Assembly (NCBI GenBank): GCA_934526185.1
Contig: CAKTAA010000023.1
Coordinates: 1 to 30,303 of the forward strand
Length of the DNA stretch: 30,303 nucleotides
DNA from: an uncultured Eubacteriales bacterium
GTDB lineage: Bacteria; Bacillota; Clostridia; Oscillospirales; CAG-272
Direction of reading: 5' to 3'
The translations under genes were made by a program, and so were the position numbers. Below, piece after piece: positions 14,042-22,118 of this stretch. The notes under the pieces were generated by a model. It saw only the letters and a list, made by a program, of their open reading frames with translations, was not told the DNA's origin and ran no database searches. Position 1 is the first letter of the stretch. Every line of letters begins with the position of its first letter.

Positions 14042-14740
14042 TTACATTCTGTAGATCTGCCGGAAATACGCGTCAACCGACATTCCGTTCTCCTGTCGAA
14101 GCTCCTCAGCGGAAACCGGCGCCGTGACACCGCCTCCCGTCATGAAAATCACATCGTCAAGCACACGTTCAATTTCGGAGATGAGATGCGTGGATATCAG
14201 AATGGAGGAATTTTCACCGTAGTTCTGCAGAATGGTGTCGAGAATATAATCCCGCGCAGCCGGATCGACGCCGCCGATCGGCTCGTCGAGGATATAGAGC
14301 TGCGCGCGGCGGCTCATCACCAGAATGAGCTGCACCTTCTCCTTTGTCCCCTTGGAAAGCGTTTTCAGGCGCGCGCCCTCCTCGATCTGCAGGCGGCGCA
14401 GCATCTCCTTAGCCGCGGACGCGTCAAAGTCCTCGTAAAAGTCGCCGAAAAAGGCGATGATTTCCTTTACCCGCATACCGTCGCTGAGATACGTACGCTC
14501 CGGCAGGTAAGAAATGATCTTTTTGGTCTCCGGGCCGATTTCCATGCCGTTTATCAGGATTCTGCCGGCGTCGGGCTTTAAAAGGCCGTTTATCAGCTTG
14601 ATAAGCGTACTTTTTCCGCTTCCGTTCGGACCGAGCAGTCCGATGATTCTGCCGCGCTCAAGCGTCAGATTCGCGCCGAGAAGCACAGGCTTTCCGGAAA
14701 ATGATTTGCAGATATTTTCACATTGCAGTAAGGCATTCAT
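14042..14740 (-). CDS. ABC transporter ATP-binding protein
   Basis: This is a 232-residue nucleotide-binding subunit that powers the adjacent permease. The Walker A motif GPNGSGKST lies near residue 38, the Q-loop region near 80, a variant signature LSKGTKEKV (for LSGGQ) near 132, Walker B LYILDEP near 153 and the switch histidine in STHLI near 187. The LSKG-type signature is common in the YtrB/BcrA-like group of ABC-2 exporters. The ATG at 14740 has AAGGA 9 nt upstream; a longer open frame reaching 14893 would overlap the regulator gene and has no such site. The gap to the permease is 38 nt and to the regulator 61 nt, consistent with one transcript. Confidence 0.93.
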   Translation of the reverse strand: MNALLQCENICKSFSGKPVLLGANLTLERGRIIGLLGPNGSGKSTLIKLINGLLKPDAGRILINGMEIGPETKKIISYLPERTYLSDGMRVKEIIAFFGDFYEDFDASAAKEMLRRLQIEEGARLKTLSKGTKEKVQLILVMSRRAQLYILDEPIGGVDPAARDYILDTILQNYGENSSILISTHLISEIERVLDDVIFMTGGGVTAPVSAEELRQENGMSVDAYFRQIYRM

Positions 14741-14801
14741 GGTATTCGTTCCTTTCTTTCGTTTGTCTGAATCCGGTTCAGCGGACGCGGCGCGGGCTTC
14801 T

Positions 14802-15182
14802 TCACCGTTGCGCCTCTCCGTTCTCCCCGGTATGCTCCTGCAAAAATGCCAGGATTTCCTCCGAAGTATATCCGAGCCGGCGCAGGGTGTCAAAAAAACC
14901 GGAAAGCGCTTCCTCCGCCATCTGGCTGCGCAGCTCCCGAATTCTCTGTCCGTTTTCCGTTACGGTTTTGCCGCTGGTTCTCAAGGTAACCAACAGCCCT
15001 TGTGCCTCAAGCTCAGCCAGCGCCCTCTGCATGGTATTCGGGTTCACCGCCGCGTCTGCGGCAAGCTCACGGACTGACGGAATCCGCTCCCCCGGCGGAT
15101 ACGCGCCGGAGATGATCATCAGCTTTATCCTGTCGACGAGCTGCAGGTAAATGGGCCGGTCGGCGTTCAGCTCCCATGCCAT
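14802..15182 (-). CDS. GntR family regulator, YtrA subfamily
   Basis: This is a 126-residue protein. Residues 10-75 form the GntR winged helix (IYLQLVDRIKLMIISGAYPPG, IPSVRELAADAAVNPNTMQRALAELEAQGLL). It has only a short helical tail of about 45 residues for dimerisation, which defines the YtrA subfamily. These proteins repress the ABC transporter genes that lie behind them and respond to cell-envelope-acting antibiotics or related stress in known cases. That fits here: it is the first gene of an operon with an ATPase and a permease. A 7-bp palindrome at the promoter is the likely operator, so it should repress itself. GGGAG and AAGGAG lie upstream of the ATG. Confidence 0.93.
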   Translation of the reverse strand: MAWELNADRPIYLQLVDRIKLMIISGAYPPGERIPSVRELAADAAVNPNTMQRALAELEAQGLLVTLRTSGKTVTENGQRIRELRSQMAEEALSGFFDTLRRLGYTSEEILAFLQEHTGENGEAQR

Positions 15183-15201
15183 ACTCTCCCTTGCTCCTTT
15201 C

Positions 15202-15221
15202 TGTATTAATTAACTAATACA
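15202..15221 (-). promoter_or_regulatory. Probable operator of the GntR/ABC operon
   Basis: The inverted repeat TGTATTA (15202-15208) / TAATACA (15215-15221) with a 6-nt centre lies immediately downstream of the -10 box, over the predicted transcription start. A dimeric YtrA-type repressor bound there would block the promoter. Confidence 0.7.
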
Positions 15222-15250
15222 ATTATACACATCTTTCTATTCTCTGTCAA
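15222..15250 (-). promoter_or_regulatory. Promoter of the GntR/ABC operon
   Basis: Minus strand TTGACA (15245-15250) and TATAAT (15222-15227), both perfect, with a 17-nt spacer. Such strength fits a promoter normally held down by a repressor. Confidence 0.85.
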
Positions 15251-15310
15251 TCGCAGTCCGTGTTTTTTACAATTTGTTCACATATGTCTTGGAGCCGCAT
15301 AAAAATATAA

Positions 15311-15339
15311 GCCGGAGCGGGGAAAATCCCCGCTCCGGC
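15311..15339 (-). terminator. Terminator of pcrA
   Basis: A perfect 12-bp GC-rich stem (GCCGGAGCGGGG/CCCCGCTCCGGC) with a 5-nt loop starts 13 nt beyond the pcrA stop and is followed by TTATATTTTT on the minus strand. Confidence 0.85.
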
Positions 15340-15352
15340 CCGCGCTTTTTCT

Positions 15353-17773
15353 TCAGTTCGCCGCCTTTTTCAGCTTTGCATAGGTTGCCATCAATTTCTT
15401 GGTTCCCACTTTGTCAAATGCAATTTCATACAGGATATCCGCGCCCATTTCCTTGACGCTCATCACAATGCCCTTGCCGAAGGTCAAGTGGGAGACACAG
15501 TCTCCTGTGCTGAACCGTTCGTATCCGGTTGTACGCCCGACCTGGCTCGACAGATCCGACGGTTTGAAGAATTCCTGCGATATCACCGGAGTTTTACGGC
15601 TTGTCCGTACCGGCTGCTGGACTTCCGGCTCCTTCGGCGGCTCCGCCGCGGCTGCCCTGGATTTCACCTGACCGTTTTCTATGTAATCCTCAGGAATCTC
15701 GGATATAAACCGGCTCTGGGGATTGTACTGCGTCTTTCCGTACAGCAGCCGCTCCCGAACATGCAGGGCATACAGCCGCTCCTTAGCACGCGTAATCGCG
15801 ACGTACGCCAATCTGCGCTCCTCCTCCAGCTCCTCCGGATATAACGCCGCCTGCATGCCGGGGAAAATCCCTTCCTCCATGCCCGGCAGGAAGACGACCG
15901 GAAACTCCAGACCTTTTGCGCTGTGAATGGTCATCAGCACCACCGCGTCCGCCGTATCGTCATAGCTGTCGATATCCGACACCAGCGCGACCTCTTCCAG
16001 ATATCCCGACAGCGTCGCCTCCGGATTGTTATTCTGGTATTCCACGGCCTGCGAAATCAGCTCCTGTACGTTCTGCAGGCGATCCTTTTCGATTTCCCCG
16101 CCGTCCACAAGCATTTGGCGGTAGCCGGTACCGGTCACTACCTTTTCAAACAGAACGGGCAGCGGCTCCGTTTTGCTCATCTCGGCAAATGCATCGATCA
16201 TCGCCACAAACTCCTTGAGCTTGCCGGCCGATTTGGATATCGCCACATGGCTGTCCGCATGGCGCATGGCGTCGATCATGCTGACACCCTCGTATTCGGA
16301 GATCATCTCGACCGCGCGCACCGTAGTCTCCCCGATTTTCCGCTTCGGCTCGTTGATGATCCGTTTCAGACGCAGGTTGTCCGCCGGATTGTTGATAACG
16401 CACAGATACGCCAGAATATCCTTGATTTCCTTGCGGTCATAGAAGCGGGTGCCGCCCAGCAGACGGTAGGGCACGCCGCTTTTCGCGAAAATATTCTCCA
16501 GATTGCCCGACTGCGCGTTGACGCGGTACAGAACGGCGAAATCGCTGTAGCTTCTTTTCTCCCGGATGACCAGCTCCATGATCTTGTTGATGATAAACCG
16601 CGCTTCCTCGTTCTGATTGTCGAGGCGGCTGACGCAGATTTTCTCGCCGGGGCCGCTGGGGGACCAAAGATCCTTGCCGCGCCTGCCGAAATTGTTGCGG
16701 ATGACAGCGTTGGCGGCGTCAAGGATATTTCCGGTCGAGCGGTAGTTCTGCTCCAGCTTAATAACAGCGGCGTCGCTGTAGCATTCGTCAAAATGAAGAA
16801 TGTTTTCGATGGTAGCGCCGCGGAATTTATAGATGCTCTGGTCGTCGTCGCCGACAACCATCAAATTTCTGTGCATGCCGGACAGAAGCTGCGTCAAAAC
16901 GAACTGCGCATGGTTCGTGTCCTGATATTCGTCGACGCAGACGTAGCGGAAGCGGCTCTGATAATACTCCCTTGCCTCCTGAACCGTCGAAAGCAGCCGG
17001 ACAGTCTGCATGATGATGTCGTCAAAATCCATGGCGTTGGCGTCCCGCAGCTTCTTTTGGTAGAGCGCATAGATCGAGGCAATCTGGCTGAGACGGAAAT
17101 CCGTTCCGGCCTCCGCCTCGTAAGCCTCCGGCGTCAGCAGCCTGTCCTTTGCGCGGCTGATATGGGTAAGCGTAGTCCGCACAGGCATCTGCTTGTCGTC
17201 GATGCCCTGCTGACGCAGGCATTCGGCAAGCACGCGCTTGCAGTCGTCCGTATCATAGATGGTAAAGCCCGGCGCATAGCCGACTCTGTCGCCGTATCTG
17301 CGCAGGATGCGCACACAGATCGAATGGAAGGTGCCCGCCCAGATCTCTTCGGCGGCGCCGCCCAGAATGCGCGCAAGGCGTTCCTTCATTTCCTTTGCGG
17401 CCTTGTTGGTGAAGGTGATGGAGAGCACGCCCCACGGAGGGCAGGGACGGCTGGCGTACGGCAAAAGAGCCTGCTCCATCTGTGCAGGATCCAGAGCCGC
17501 GGCATCCTCCAGCGCGCGGATATCCTCTTCCGAAAGATCCGGCGGGAGACTTTCGTCCGCATACGCGTTGCCGAATTTAATAAGGAAGGCTATCCGGTTG
17601 ACCAAAACGGTGGTCTTGCCGGTTCCGGCGCCGGCAAGGATCAGCAGCGGGCCGTCAACCTTGAAAACAGCCTCGCGCTGTTTCTCATTCATCGTCTGAT
17701 ATAATGTGTCAAACAGCGCCCGCTTGGCTTTCAAAAAACGCTCAGCAGGAGCCGGACATCGATCCTTAGACAT
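15353..17773 (-). CDS. pcrA: ATP-dependent DNA helicase PcrA/UvrD
   Basis: This is an 806-residue superfamily 1A helicase that unwinds DNA 3'-to-5' in nucleotide excision repair, replication restart and removal of RecA or RNA polymerase. Motifs appear in order: Q-motif region NEKQREAV, Walker A GAGTGKTT near residue 50, motif Ia ITFTNKAAKEM near 120, motif II VDEYQDTN near 277, motif III GDDDQSIYKFRGA near 305, motif IV LEQNYRST, motif V TIHSAKGLEF near 615 and motif VI VAITRAKERL. The C-terminal Tudor-like domain (GDCVSHLTFGKGIV...GTKKLMATYAKL), which binds RNA polymerase in PcrA, is present. There is an insertion of roughly 45 residues between motifs I and Ia (about 70-112). The ATG at 17773 follows GGAGG by 8 nt; a TTG start at 17794 is less likely. 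Confidence 0.96.
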   Translation of the reverse strand: MSKDRCPAPAERFLKAKRALFDTLYQTMNEKQREAVFKVDGPLLILAGAGTGKTTVLVNRIAFLIKFGNAYADESLPPDLSEEDIRALEDAAALDPAQMEQALLPYASRPCPPWGVLSITFTNKAAKEMKERLARILGGAAEEIWAGTFHSICVRILRRYGDRVGYAPGFTIYDTDDCKRVLAECLRQQGIDDKQMPVRTTLTHISRAKDRLLTPEAYEAEAGTDFRLSQIASIYALYQKKLRDANAMDFDDIIMQTVRLLSTVQEAREYYQSRFRYVCVDEYQDTNHAQFVLTQLLSGMHRNLMVVGDDDQSIYKFRGATIENILHFDECYSDAAVIKLEQNYRSTGNILDAANAVIRNNFGRRGKDLWSPSGPGEKICVSRLDNQNEEARFIINKIMELVIREKRSYSDFAVLYRVNAQSGNLENIFAKSGVPYRLLGGTRFYDRKEIKDILAYLCVINNPADNLRLKRIINEPKRKIGETTVRAVEMISEYEGVSMIDAMRHADSHVAISKSAGKLKEFVAMIDAFAEMSKTEPLPVLFEKVVTGTGYRQMLVDGGEIEKDRLQNVQELISQAVEYQNNNPEATLSGYLEEVALVSDIDSYDDTADAVVLMTIHSAKGLEFPVVFLPGMEEGIFPGMQAALYPEELEEERRLAYVAITRAKERLYALHVRERLLYGKTQYNPQSRFISEIPEDYIENGQVKSRAAAAEPPKEPEVQQPVRTSRKTPVISQEFFKPSDLSSQVGRTTGYERFSTGDCVSHLTFGKGIVMSVKEMGADILYEIAFDKVGTKKLMATYAKLKKAAN

Positions 17774-17809
17774 AAGCAAATCCTCCGCATTCAATATCTT
17801 CTCTTTACC

Positions 17810-17838
17810 ATTTTACTACAAATTCAAAAAATAATCAA
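17810..17838 (-). promoter_or_regulatory. Promoter of pcrA
   Basis: Minus strand TTGATT (17833-17838) and TAAAAT (17810-17815) with a 17-nt spacer, about 37 nt before the ATG. Confidence 0.65.
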
Positions 17839-18450
17839 CGGAAAAGATTAGAAAAGGGATAAATTTTTCATTTGGTTTCATTTGGTCGGTTAGCCGCCGT
17901 GTATTTTCCGAGATTTTGGGGCGAAAGCTGCCTATGATATCGACAGAAATATTACAAATCAGTGCAAAACGCCTGCGTTCATAAATATTTTACATAGTAA
18001 GCTTATAAAACAGGACAGTTTATTTTTTAAATTACAGAGTTAAATATTTAAACTCCGCAATTTAGTTTATTAATTGTAATTTTTATAGTTTTTTAGTATC
18101 ATATTTTGCCTGTATTGACAATTAAAAATGTGCAATTTGTAATACTGATCGAACCATTTATCATTTAAAACAGCTTCTAATGATCATGAAACAAATAACA
18201 GCTTCAAGCGGGCAGTCCCCACACGGGGCATCTTAAAAAAATAGGAGTATATCATTTTTCAATGTTTCCATGCATTCACATAAAATTTACATTTGTTTTT
18301 TTACTCTATATGGAGATGATTTTTCATGTTTTAGGTAATTTTACACTAATATGAGTAAAATTCCGCATATTTTTTAGCCATATATGATTTATTTAGTTTG
18401 TATGCATTGATTTTTGTTCTGTTTTATGTATAATTATCACAGAAAATAAA
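17839..18450. other. AT-rich gene-free stretch
   Basis: About 610 nt of very AT-rich sequence with no convincing gene on either strand. It holds a tandem TTTCATTTGG pair near 17868-17890, a CCCC-ACAC-GGGG hairpin near 18220, and two plus-strand promoter-like pairs. These are TTGACA near 18115 with TGTAAT 17 nt on, and TTGATT (18407-18412) with TATAAT (18429-18434), spacer 16. Nothing coding lies behind either promoter for at least 400 nt, so a small RNA is possible but unproven. Confidence 0.5.
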
Positions 18451-18507
18451 TTTATCCATTCGCCTGTGGTTTCAGAGATGGATAAAAAAAGGAGGATTGC
18501 TCCCCCT
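18451..18507 (-). terminator. Tandem terminators of the small XRE gene
   Basis: On the minus strand the first hairpin (AGGGGGA-GCAA-TCCTCCT, 18490-18507) ends in seven T. A second, with perfect 9-bp arms TTTATCCAT/ATGGATAAA (18451-18486), follows and ends in TTTATTTT. Confidence 0.75.
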
Positions 18508-18531
18508 TCCTTATTTATCTCCGCCCATCGG

Positions 18532-18744
18532 TTATACCTTCCTGCCGCTTTTTCTGTCGGTGAATACGGCCTCATAGTCATAATTCAGCAGGTCGGCAAT
18601 CTGCTTCAAATCTTTTTCCGTGAAATTATCCCGCGTCATTTTTCCGCTCAAGGTGGACGGGCTTTTATTCAGCATCTTTGCTAAATCTGTCAGCGTCAAT
18701 TCCCGCTCAACCAACAGTATTTTTATTTTCTTTGCAGCAGACAA
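18532..18744 (-). CDS. Small XRE/Cro-type helix-turn-helix regulator
   Basis: This is a 70-residue protein that is little more than a DNA-binding domain: SAAKKIKILLVERELTLTDLAKML, the recognition region NKSPSTLSGKMTRDNFTEKD, then LKQIADLLNYDYEAVF. It resembles small Cro-like proteins of clostridial chromosomes and mobile elements. The start is taken as TTG at 18744 because GAGGTG lies about 6 nt upstream; a GTG at 18753 would lie inside that ribosome binding site. It is divergent from the 18936-19238 gene and its promoter carries a 9-bp inverted repeat, so self-control and control of the neighbour are plausible. Target genes are unknown. Confidence 0.85.
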   Translation of the reverse strand: MSAAKKIKILLVERELTLTDLAKMLNKSPSTLSGKMTRDNFTEKDLKQIADLLNYDYEAVFTDRKSGRKV

Positions 18745-18764
18745 GCATATCACCTCTTTGTGCT

Positions 18765-18793
18765 ATTATACATGTTTTCCCGAAAAATTTCAA
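18765..18793 (-). promoter_or_regulatory. Promoter of the small XRE gene
   Basis: Minus strand TTGAAA (18788-18793) and TATAAT (18765-18770) with a 17-nt spacer, about 20 nt before the TTG start. Confidence 0.75.
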
Positions 18794-18815
18794 GCATAAA
18801 TAAAATATTTTTCGG
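18780..18815. promoter_or_regulatory. Inverted repeat overlapping the XRE promoter, candidate operator
   Basis: CCGAAAAAT (18780-18788) and ATTTTTCGG (18807-18815) are perfect 9-bp arms with an 18-nt centre. The left arm lies in the spacer and just touches the -35 box, a suitable place for repression by the Cro-like product. Confidence 0.5.
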
Positions 18816-18877
18816 TAAAATACAAATCCTACTTGAACTATTTGCTTTTAAATGTATTATATTTGTGCATTTACGAC

Positions 18878-18907
18878 TTGTTTTCGTACATATCACAAAT
18901 GTATATA
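18878..18907 (+). promoter_or_regulatory. Possible promoter of the divergent small gene
   Basis: TTGTTT (18878-18883) and TATATA (18902-18907) with an 18-nt spacer, about 28 nt before the ATG at 18936. The -35 is weak. Confidence 0.4.
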
Positions 18908-18935
18908 TTATGTAAAACACGGAGGAATCATCACT

Positions 18936-19238
18936 ATGTTAACACGCCAAATCAAGAAAAGCCAATGGGAACACGTCTGCGAACAATTGTACGCCTGCGG
19001 CAAATCCGCCCCCCTTTCCCTACAGCTCGACTGCAATCTGCGCTGCAACGGCACAGACTACATTCTGAAAGTACAGCCAACGCGCAAGCGAAACATCTAT
19101 GTACTTCAGGCCGTAGGCGTTACGCCGGACAGCAGCGCCGCAGGCGGCAAAAGATACGAGCTGATCGACGACAGACTTATGCTGTCCGCCCTGCTTGAAA
19201 TTCTCCTTTTCCAAGGGGCCGCCGAACGGTCGGCGTAG
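18936..19238 (+). CDS. Small protein of unknown function divergent from the XRE gene
   Basis: This is a 100-residue protein with GGAGGA about 9 nt before its ATG and a strong terminator 35 nt beyond its stop, so it looks like a real single gene. It begins with a basic, amphipathic helix (MLTRQIKKSQWEHVCEQLYA), has a cysteine-bearing strand pair (LQLDCNLRCNGTDYILKVQ) and a basic KRNIYVLQAVGV segment, and ends in a leucine-rich helix. I recognise no family. Its position beside a Cro-like regulator suggests a regulated pair, but nothing shows what it does. Confidence 0.65.
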   Translation: MLTRQIKKSQWEHVCEQLYACGKSAPLSLQLDCNLRCNGTDYILKVQPTRKRNIYVLQAVGVTPDSSAAGGKRYELIDDRLMLSALLEILLFQGAAERSA

Positions 19239-19272
19239 ACACCCCGCAACGGGCAAGGCTCCGGCATCCTAC

Positions 19273-19312
19273 AGGGGCGCGGTTCTCTTTCGGACCGCGG
19301 CCCCGTTTTTTC
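19273..19312 (+). terminator. Terminator of the 18936-19238 gene
   Basis: GGGGC-GCGGT pairs with ACCGC-G-GCCCC (one bulged G) and is followed by six T. Confidence 0.8.
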
Positions 19313-19397
19313 CGCTTTCCAAATCCGCTCCGCAGACAGTCGATGCCTATCCGGTACAGCGCAAACATCAAGTAAGGAAAAATTTTGCAAAAAGAGC

Positions 19398-19426
19398 TTG
19401 AAACACAGGCCGATATATGGTAAAAT
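19398..19426 (+). promoter_or_regulatory. Promoter of nagA
   Basis: TTGAAA (19398-19403) and TAAAAT (19421-19426) with a 17-nt spacer. Its position rules out the upstream in-frame ATG at 19417 as the nagA start. Confidence 0.7.
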
Positions 19427-19488
19427 ATTGTATTCTTAAGAGTCTGTATATCAGTCTCACGGGCAAACGAGGGGAGGATTTCGCCGGC

Positions 19489-20625
19489 ATGGAGTTGCTA
19501 ATACGCGGCAAACAGATTTATTTTACAGAGGAAAAACGCTTTGCAGCCGGGTGGATTCTGGTCCGCGGCGGCCGGATTGCCGAGGTCGGAAAAGGAGACG
19601 GCGACGTCCCTGCCTGCGCGCAGGTTCTGGAGGCCGGGGAGCAATATGTCGCCCCCGGACTGGTGGACGTTCACACGCACGGACGGATCGGCTATGATTT
19701 TACGGACGGCTCCGAGGAGGAGATGCGGCAGATGCGGCAGTCCTATGCGGCGGACGGTGTGACAACGCTGCTGCCGACGCTTGCGTCCGCTCCGCTTGAG
19801 CAGATGCTCCGTGCGGCCGACAGAATCCGTTCCGTCGGCTTTGACGGCATTCATGTCGAGGGGAGATATCTCAGCGAGGCGAGACGCGGCGCTCACAAAT
19901 CCGAGCTGCTGGCGCCTCCCTCCGTGGAGGAGCTCCGTCTGTTTATGGAGCACATCGGCCCGCTGGCCGTGCATTTCACGCTTGCGCCGGAGCTTCCGGG
20001 CGGGGAGGCCTTTGTACGGGCGGCCGTGGAGGCGGGAGCCACCGTTGCTCTCGGACACTCCGACGCGTCCTATGAAGAGACGGTGCGCGCTTTTTCCTAT
20101 GGCGTGACTGCCGTAACTCACCTTTTCAACGCGCTTCCGCCCCTGCATCACCGCAGTCCGGGCCCTATCGGCGCGGCGCTCACGGAAGGCGCGTTCGTCG
20201 AGATCATCTGCGACGGCTTTCACCTGCATCCTGCGGCCGTAAAGACGGTCTGGCAGGCGGCGCCGAGGGACAAGCTGGTCCTGATAACGGATTCTCTGGC
20301 CGCTGCGCGGTGCTCCGACGGAGACTATGTTCTTGCCGGCCTGAAGGTCTTTGTCCGCAACGGAATGGCCACAAATGAGGAGGGGCATATCTCAGGCAGC
20401 ACCATTTCGCTCTACGACGCTGTACGGAATCTGATGCGCTTCTGCGGCGCTTCGCTTTCCGAGGCGCTCCCCTTTGCGACGATCAATCCGGCGCGGATGG
20501 TGGGACTCGACGGTCTGGTCGGATCCATCGAAAAGGGAAAACGGGCGGATTTCTGCATCATCGATCCAAAAACGCTGGAAATTTCGCAGGTCATTTCGCG
20601 CGGCGTGCCGCAGGCCGCCCGCTGA
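19489..20625 (+). CDS. nagA: N-acetylglucosamine-6-phosphate deacetylase
   Basis: This is a 378-residue amidohydrolase that removes the acetyl group from GlcNAc-6-phosphate in amino-sugar catabolism and cell-wall recycling. The metal-site motif DVHTHG lies near residue 60, and GIHVEGRYLSEARRGAHK near 122 holds the metal-binding glutamate. Metal histidines are in ALGHSDA near 188 and VTHLFNALPPLHHR near 209, and the catalytic aspartate is in LITDSLAA near 265. The usual EGPF is replaced by EGRY, and the usual TDAM by TDSL, so this is a somewhat diverged member. The ATG at 19489 is preceded by GGGGAGG at about 11 nt; a longer frame from 19417 would begin inside the promoter. No nagB or sugar transporter is adjacent. 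Confidence 0.9.
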   Translation: MELLIRGKQIYFTEEKRFAAGWILVRGGRIAEVGKGDGDVPACAQVLEAGEQYVAPGLVDVHTHGRIGYDFTDGSEEEMRQMRQSYAADGVTTLLPTLASAPLEQMLRAADRIRSVGFDGIHVEGRYLSEARRGAHKSELLAPPSVEELRLFMEHIGPLAVHFTLAPELPGGEAFVRAAVEAGATVALGHSDASYEETVRAFSYGVTAVTHLFNALPPLHHRSPGPIGAALTEGAFVEIICDGFHLHPAAVKTVWQAAPRDKLVLITDSLAAARCSDGDYVLAGLKVFVRNGMATNEEGHISGSTISLYDAVRNLMRFCGASLSEALPFATINPARMVGLDGLVGSIEKGKRADFCIIDPKTLEISQVISRGVPQAAR

Positions 20626-20678
20626 CCGATCAGTGCGTTATGCTGCCGCGGCGCAGCATCCGCCGGCGCTTCTTTTGG

Positions 20679-20694
20679 CAGCTTCCAGAAGCTG
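20679..20694 (+). terminator. Weak terminator-like hairpin after nagA
   Basis: CAGCTTC-CA-GAAGCTG followed by only TTTAAAA, about 55 nt past the nagA stop. The tight loop and short T-run make it a weak call. Confidence 0.3.
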
Positions 20695-20884
20695 TTTAAA
20701 AATCCAAATTCCGGCAAACACTATGGAAAGGCAGCTACGTTTTTTGTCTTGAGGGAATCGGCAGACGGAAAACGGATCTGACGATACATTTCAGGCAGAC
20801 AGGCTGCCGGCCGGGCATAACCGAAAGGCGGATATGCCAGACGCTGCCGGTGCCGCTGTCTCTGTTCGGCAGGAGGAATATCGC

Positions 20885-21940
20885 ATGTCAAATGAAGCAG
20901 AAAGCGCCGCCACAAAAGCAGAGGAAAAAACGGAGCCTGTATCCCGGAGACCGACATCCGGCTGTCCTCGGACAGAAATGGCAGAGCGGCGCGCGTACTT
21001 CAAGCGTGAGGCGCGTGAAACGCTGCTTTTCGGCGGCAACTGGCTGCCCGTCATTTTTTCTTTTCTCGTTCTCTTGTTTTTTACCGTGGGCATCAAATAT
21101 CTGCACGAAACCGTTTTTTTCACCGCAGAGCTTATAGGAGTCACCGTATACAGCGGAGCGCGGCTGGAAACAATTCTTCGCATCAGCGGCGACGTTTTCC
21201 TCTTCTTCGGCGTATCGCCGCTGCTCCCCGGAATTTATGCTTATCTGGCAAGTCTGTACAGTGCGCGGGGCATTTCCGGCGCCGAAAAATCCATTCGTGT
21301 CGGCGATATCTTTGTTTACTTCAGCAGCTTTTCGTCGCTGTGTGAGGCTTACCGGCTCGTATTCGCCTATGTCTGGCGAACAGGAGCTGCCTATGTCGCC
21401 GTCCGGGCGCTCAGCGCCGTCTGGTTACGCCTTCAGAACGGATTCGGCAGCTTTCCCGCATATCGTATAGCCGCTGTCTCGTTCCTTTTTACAGTGCTTG
21501 GAGCAGCTTCCGCCGCGCTTCTCCTATGGGCTCTTATGCGAATCAACTGCCTGTGGTACTGTGCCTGCTGCCGTCCGAACAACAGAACGGTGCGCGAGGC
21601 ATACCGCGAGAGCGCCACAGCCATGCGCGGACACGGAGCGGAAGCGCTGCTGCTTGTACTCAGCTTTGCGCTATGGGGGGCATTCTCCCTGCTGACGGCC
21701 GGCGTTCTCCTGCTGTACGCCGTACCCTATTTTCTGCTCACGCATATCAGCTTCTGCTCCTACGCAGCAGCGGCGCAGGAAATACCCGACAAGGCCGTAT
21801 CCGCCGAAGAAAAAGCAGGGACACGATTGGCCGAAAGAGAGGAGCCGGACGGGCGCCGCATACCGGCGCCGCTGACGGCGGAAACCGCCGGAAACGTCAT
21901 AAAAGGCGGAGAGACCGGCAGAAGGAAGCCCGAAGCGTGA
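20885..21940 (+). CDS. Predicted integral membrane protein, unknown function
   Basis: This is a 352-residue protein. A charged cytoplasmic N-terminus of about 45 residues (rich in E, K, A) is followed by roughly five to six hydrophobic helices near residues 50-70, 95-120, 165-175, 200-225 and 255-290. A hydrophilic tail of about 55 residues follows. The sequence REAYRESATAMRGHGAEALLLVLSF between helices and the terminal LLYAVPYFLLTHISFCSYA resemble DUF975-type membrane proteins of Firmicutes, but I am not certain of the family. The ATG at 20885 follows AGGAGGA by about 5-6 nt; an in-frame start at 20834 lacks this. It lies between nagA and metG on the same strand, with no link in function evident. 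Confidence 0.75.
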   Translation: MSNEAESAATKAEEKTEPVSRRPTSGCPRTEMAERRAYFKREARETLLFGGNWLPVIFSFLVLLFFTVGIKYLHETVFFTAELIGVTVYSGARLETILRISGDVFLFFGVSPLLPGIYAYLASLYSARGISGAEKSIRVGDIFVYFSSFSSLCEAYRLVFAYVWRTGAAYVAVRALSAVWLRLQNGFGSFPAYRIAAVSFLFTVLGAASAALLLWALMRINCLWYCACCRPNNRTVREAYRESATAMRGHGAEALLLVLSFALWGAFSLLTAGVLLLYAVPYFLLTHISFCSYAAAAQEIPDKAVSAEEKAGTRLAEREEPDGRRIPAPLTAETAGNVIKGGETGRRKPEA

Positions 21941-22118
21941 GCCCGCCGCGGCTGTCCAACCTTCCGCAAAAAACTGCTCTGTCAGGGGGACGGAGGCCGC
22001 AGGGAAATACTCGCCGCAATCCATATGCCGCGGTTACGTTTTTTCAGGTGTCGGAGGCGGCCGCCCGGCAGACGGCGCGTCTGTAAATACCGCATAAACA
22101 GAAAGGGATGTCGTTTGT

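Noticed and set aside
15923..17704. Long plus-strand open frame of 593 codons
   Set aside because: It lies wholly antisense to pcrA, whose helicase motifs are complete. The frame is open only because of the GC-rich codon pattern of the real gene, and its translation shows no motif.
19417..19488. N-terminal extension of nagA from the ATG at 19417
   Set aside because: This ATG lies within the promoter (its -10 box is 19421-19426), while the ATG at 19489 has a good ribosome binding site and matches the usual start of the family.
22085..22118. T-box leader before metG
   Set aside because: The region upstream of metG is short (178 nt from the previous gene) and shows no T-box conserved sequence or terminator.
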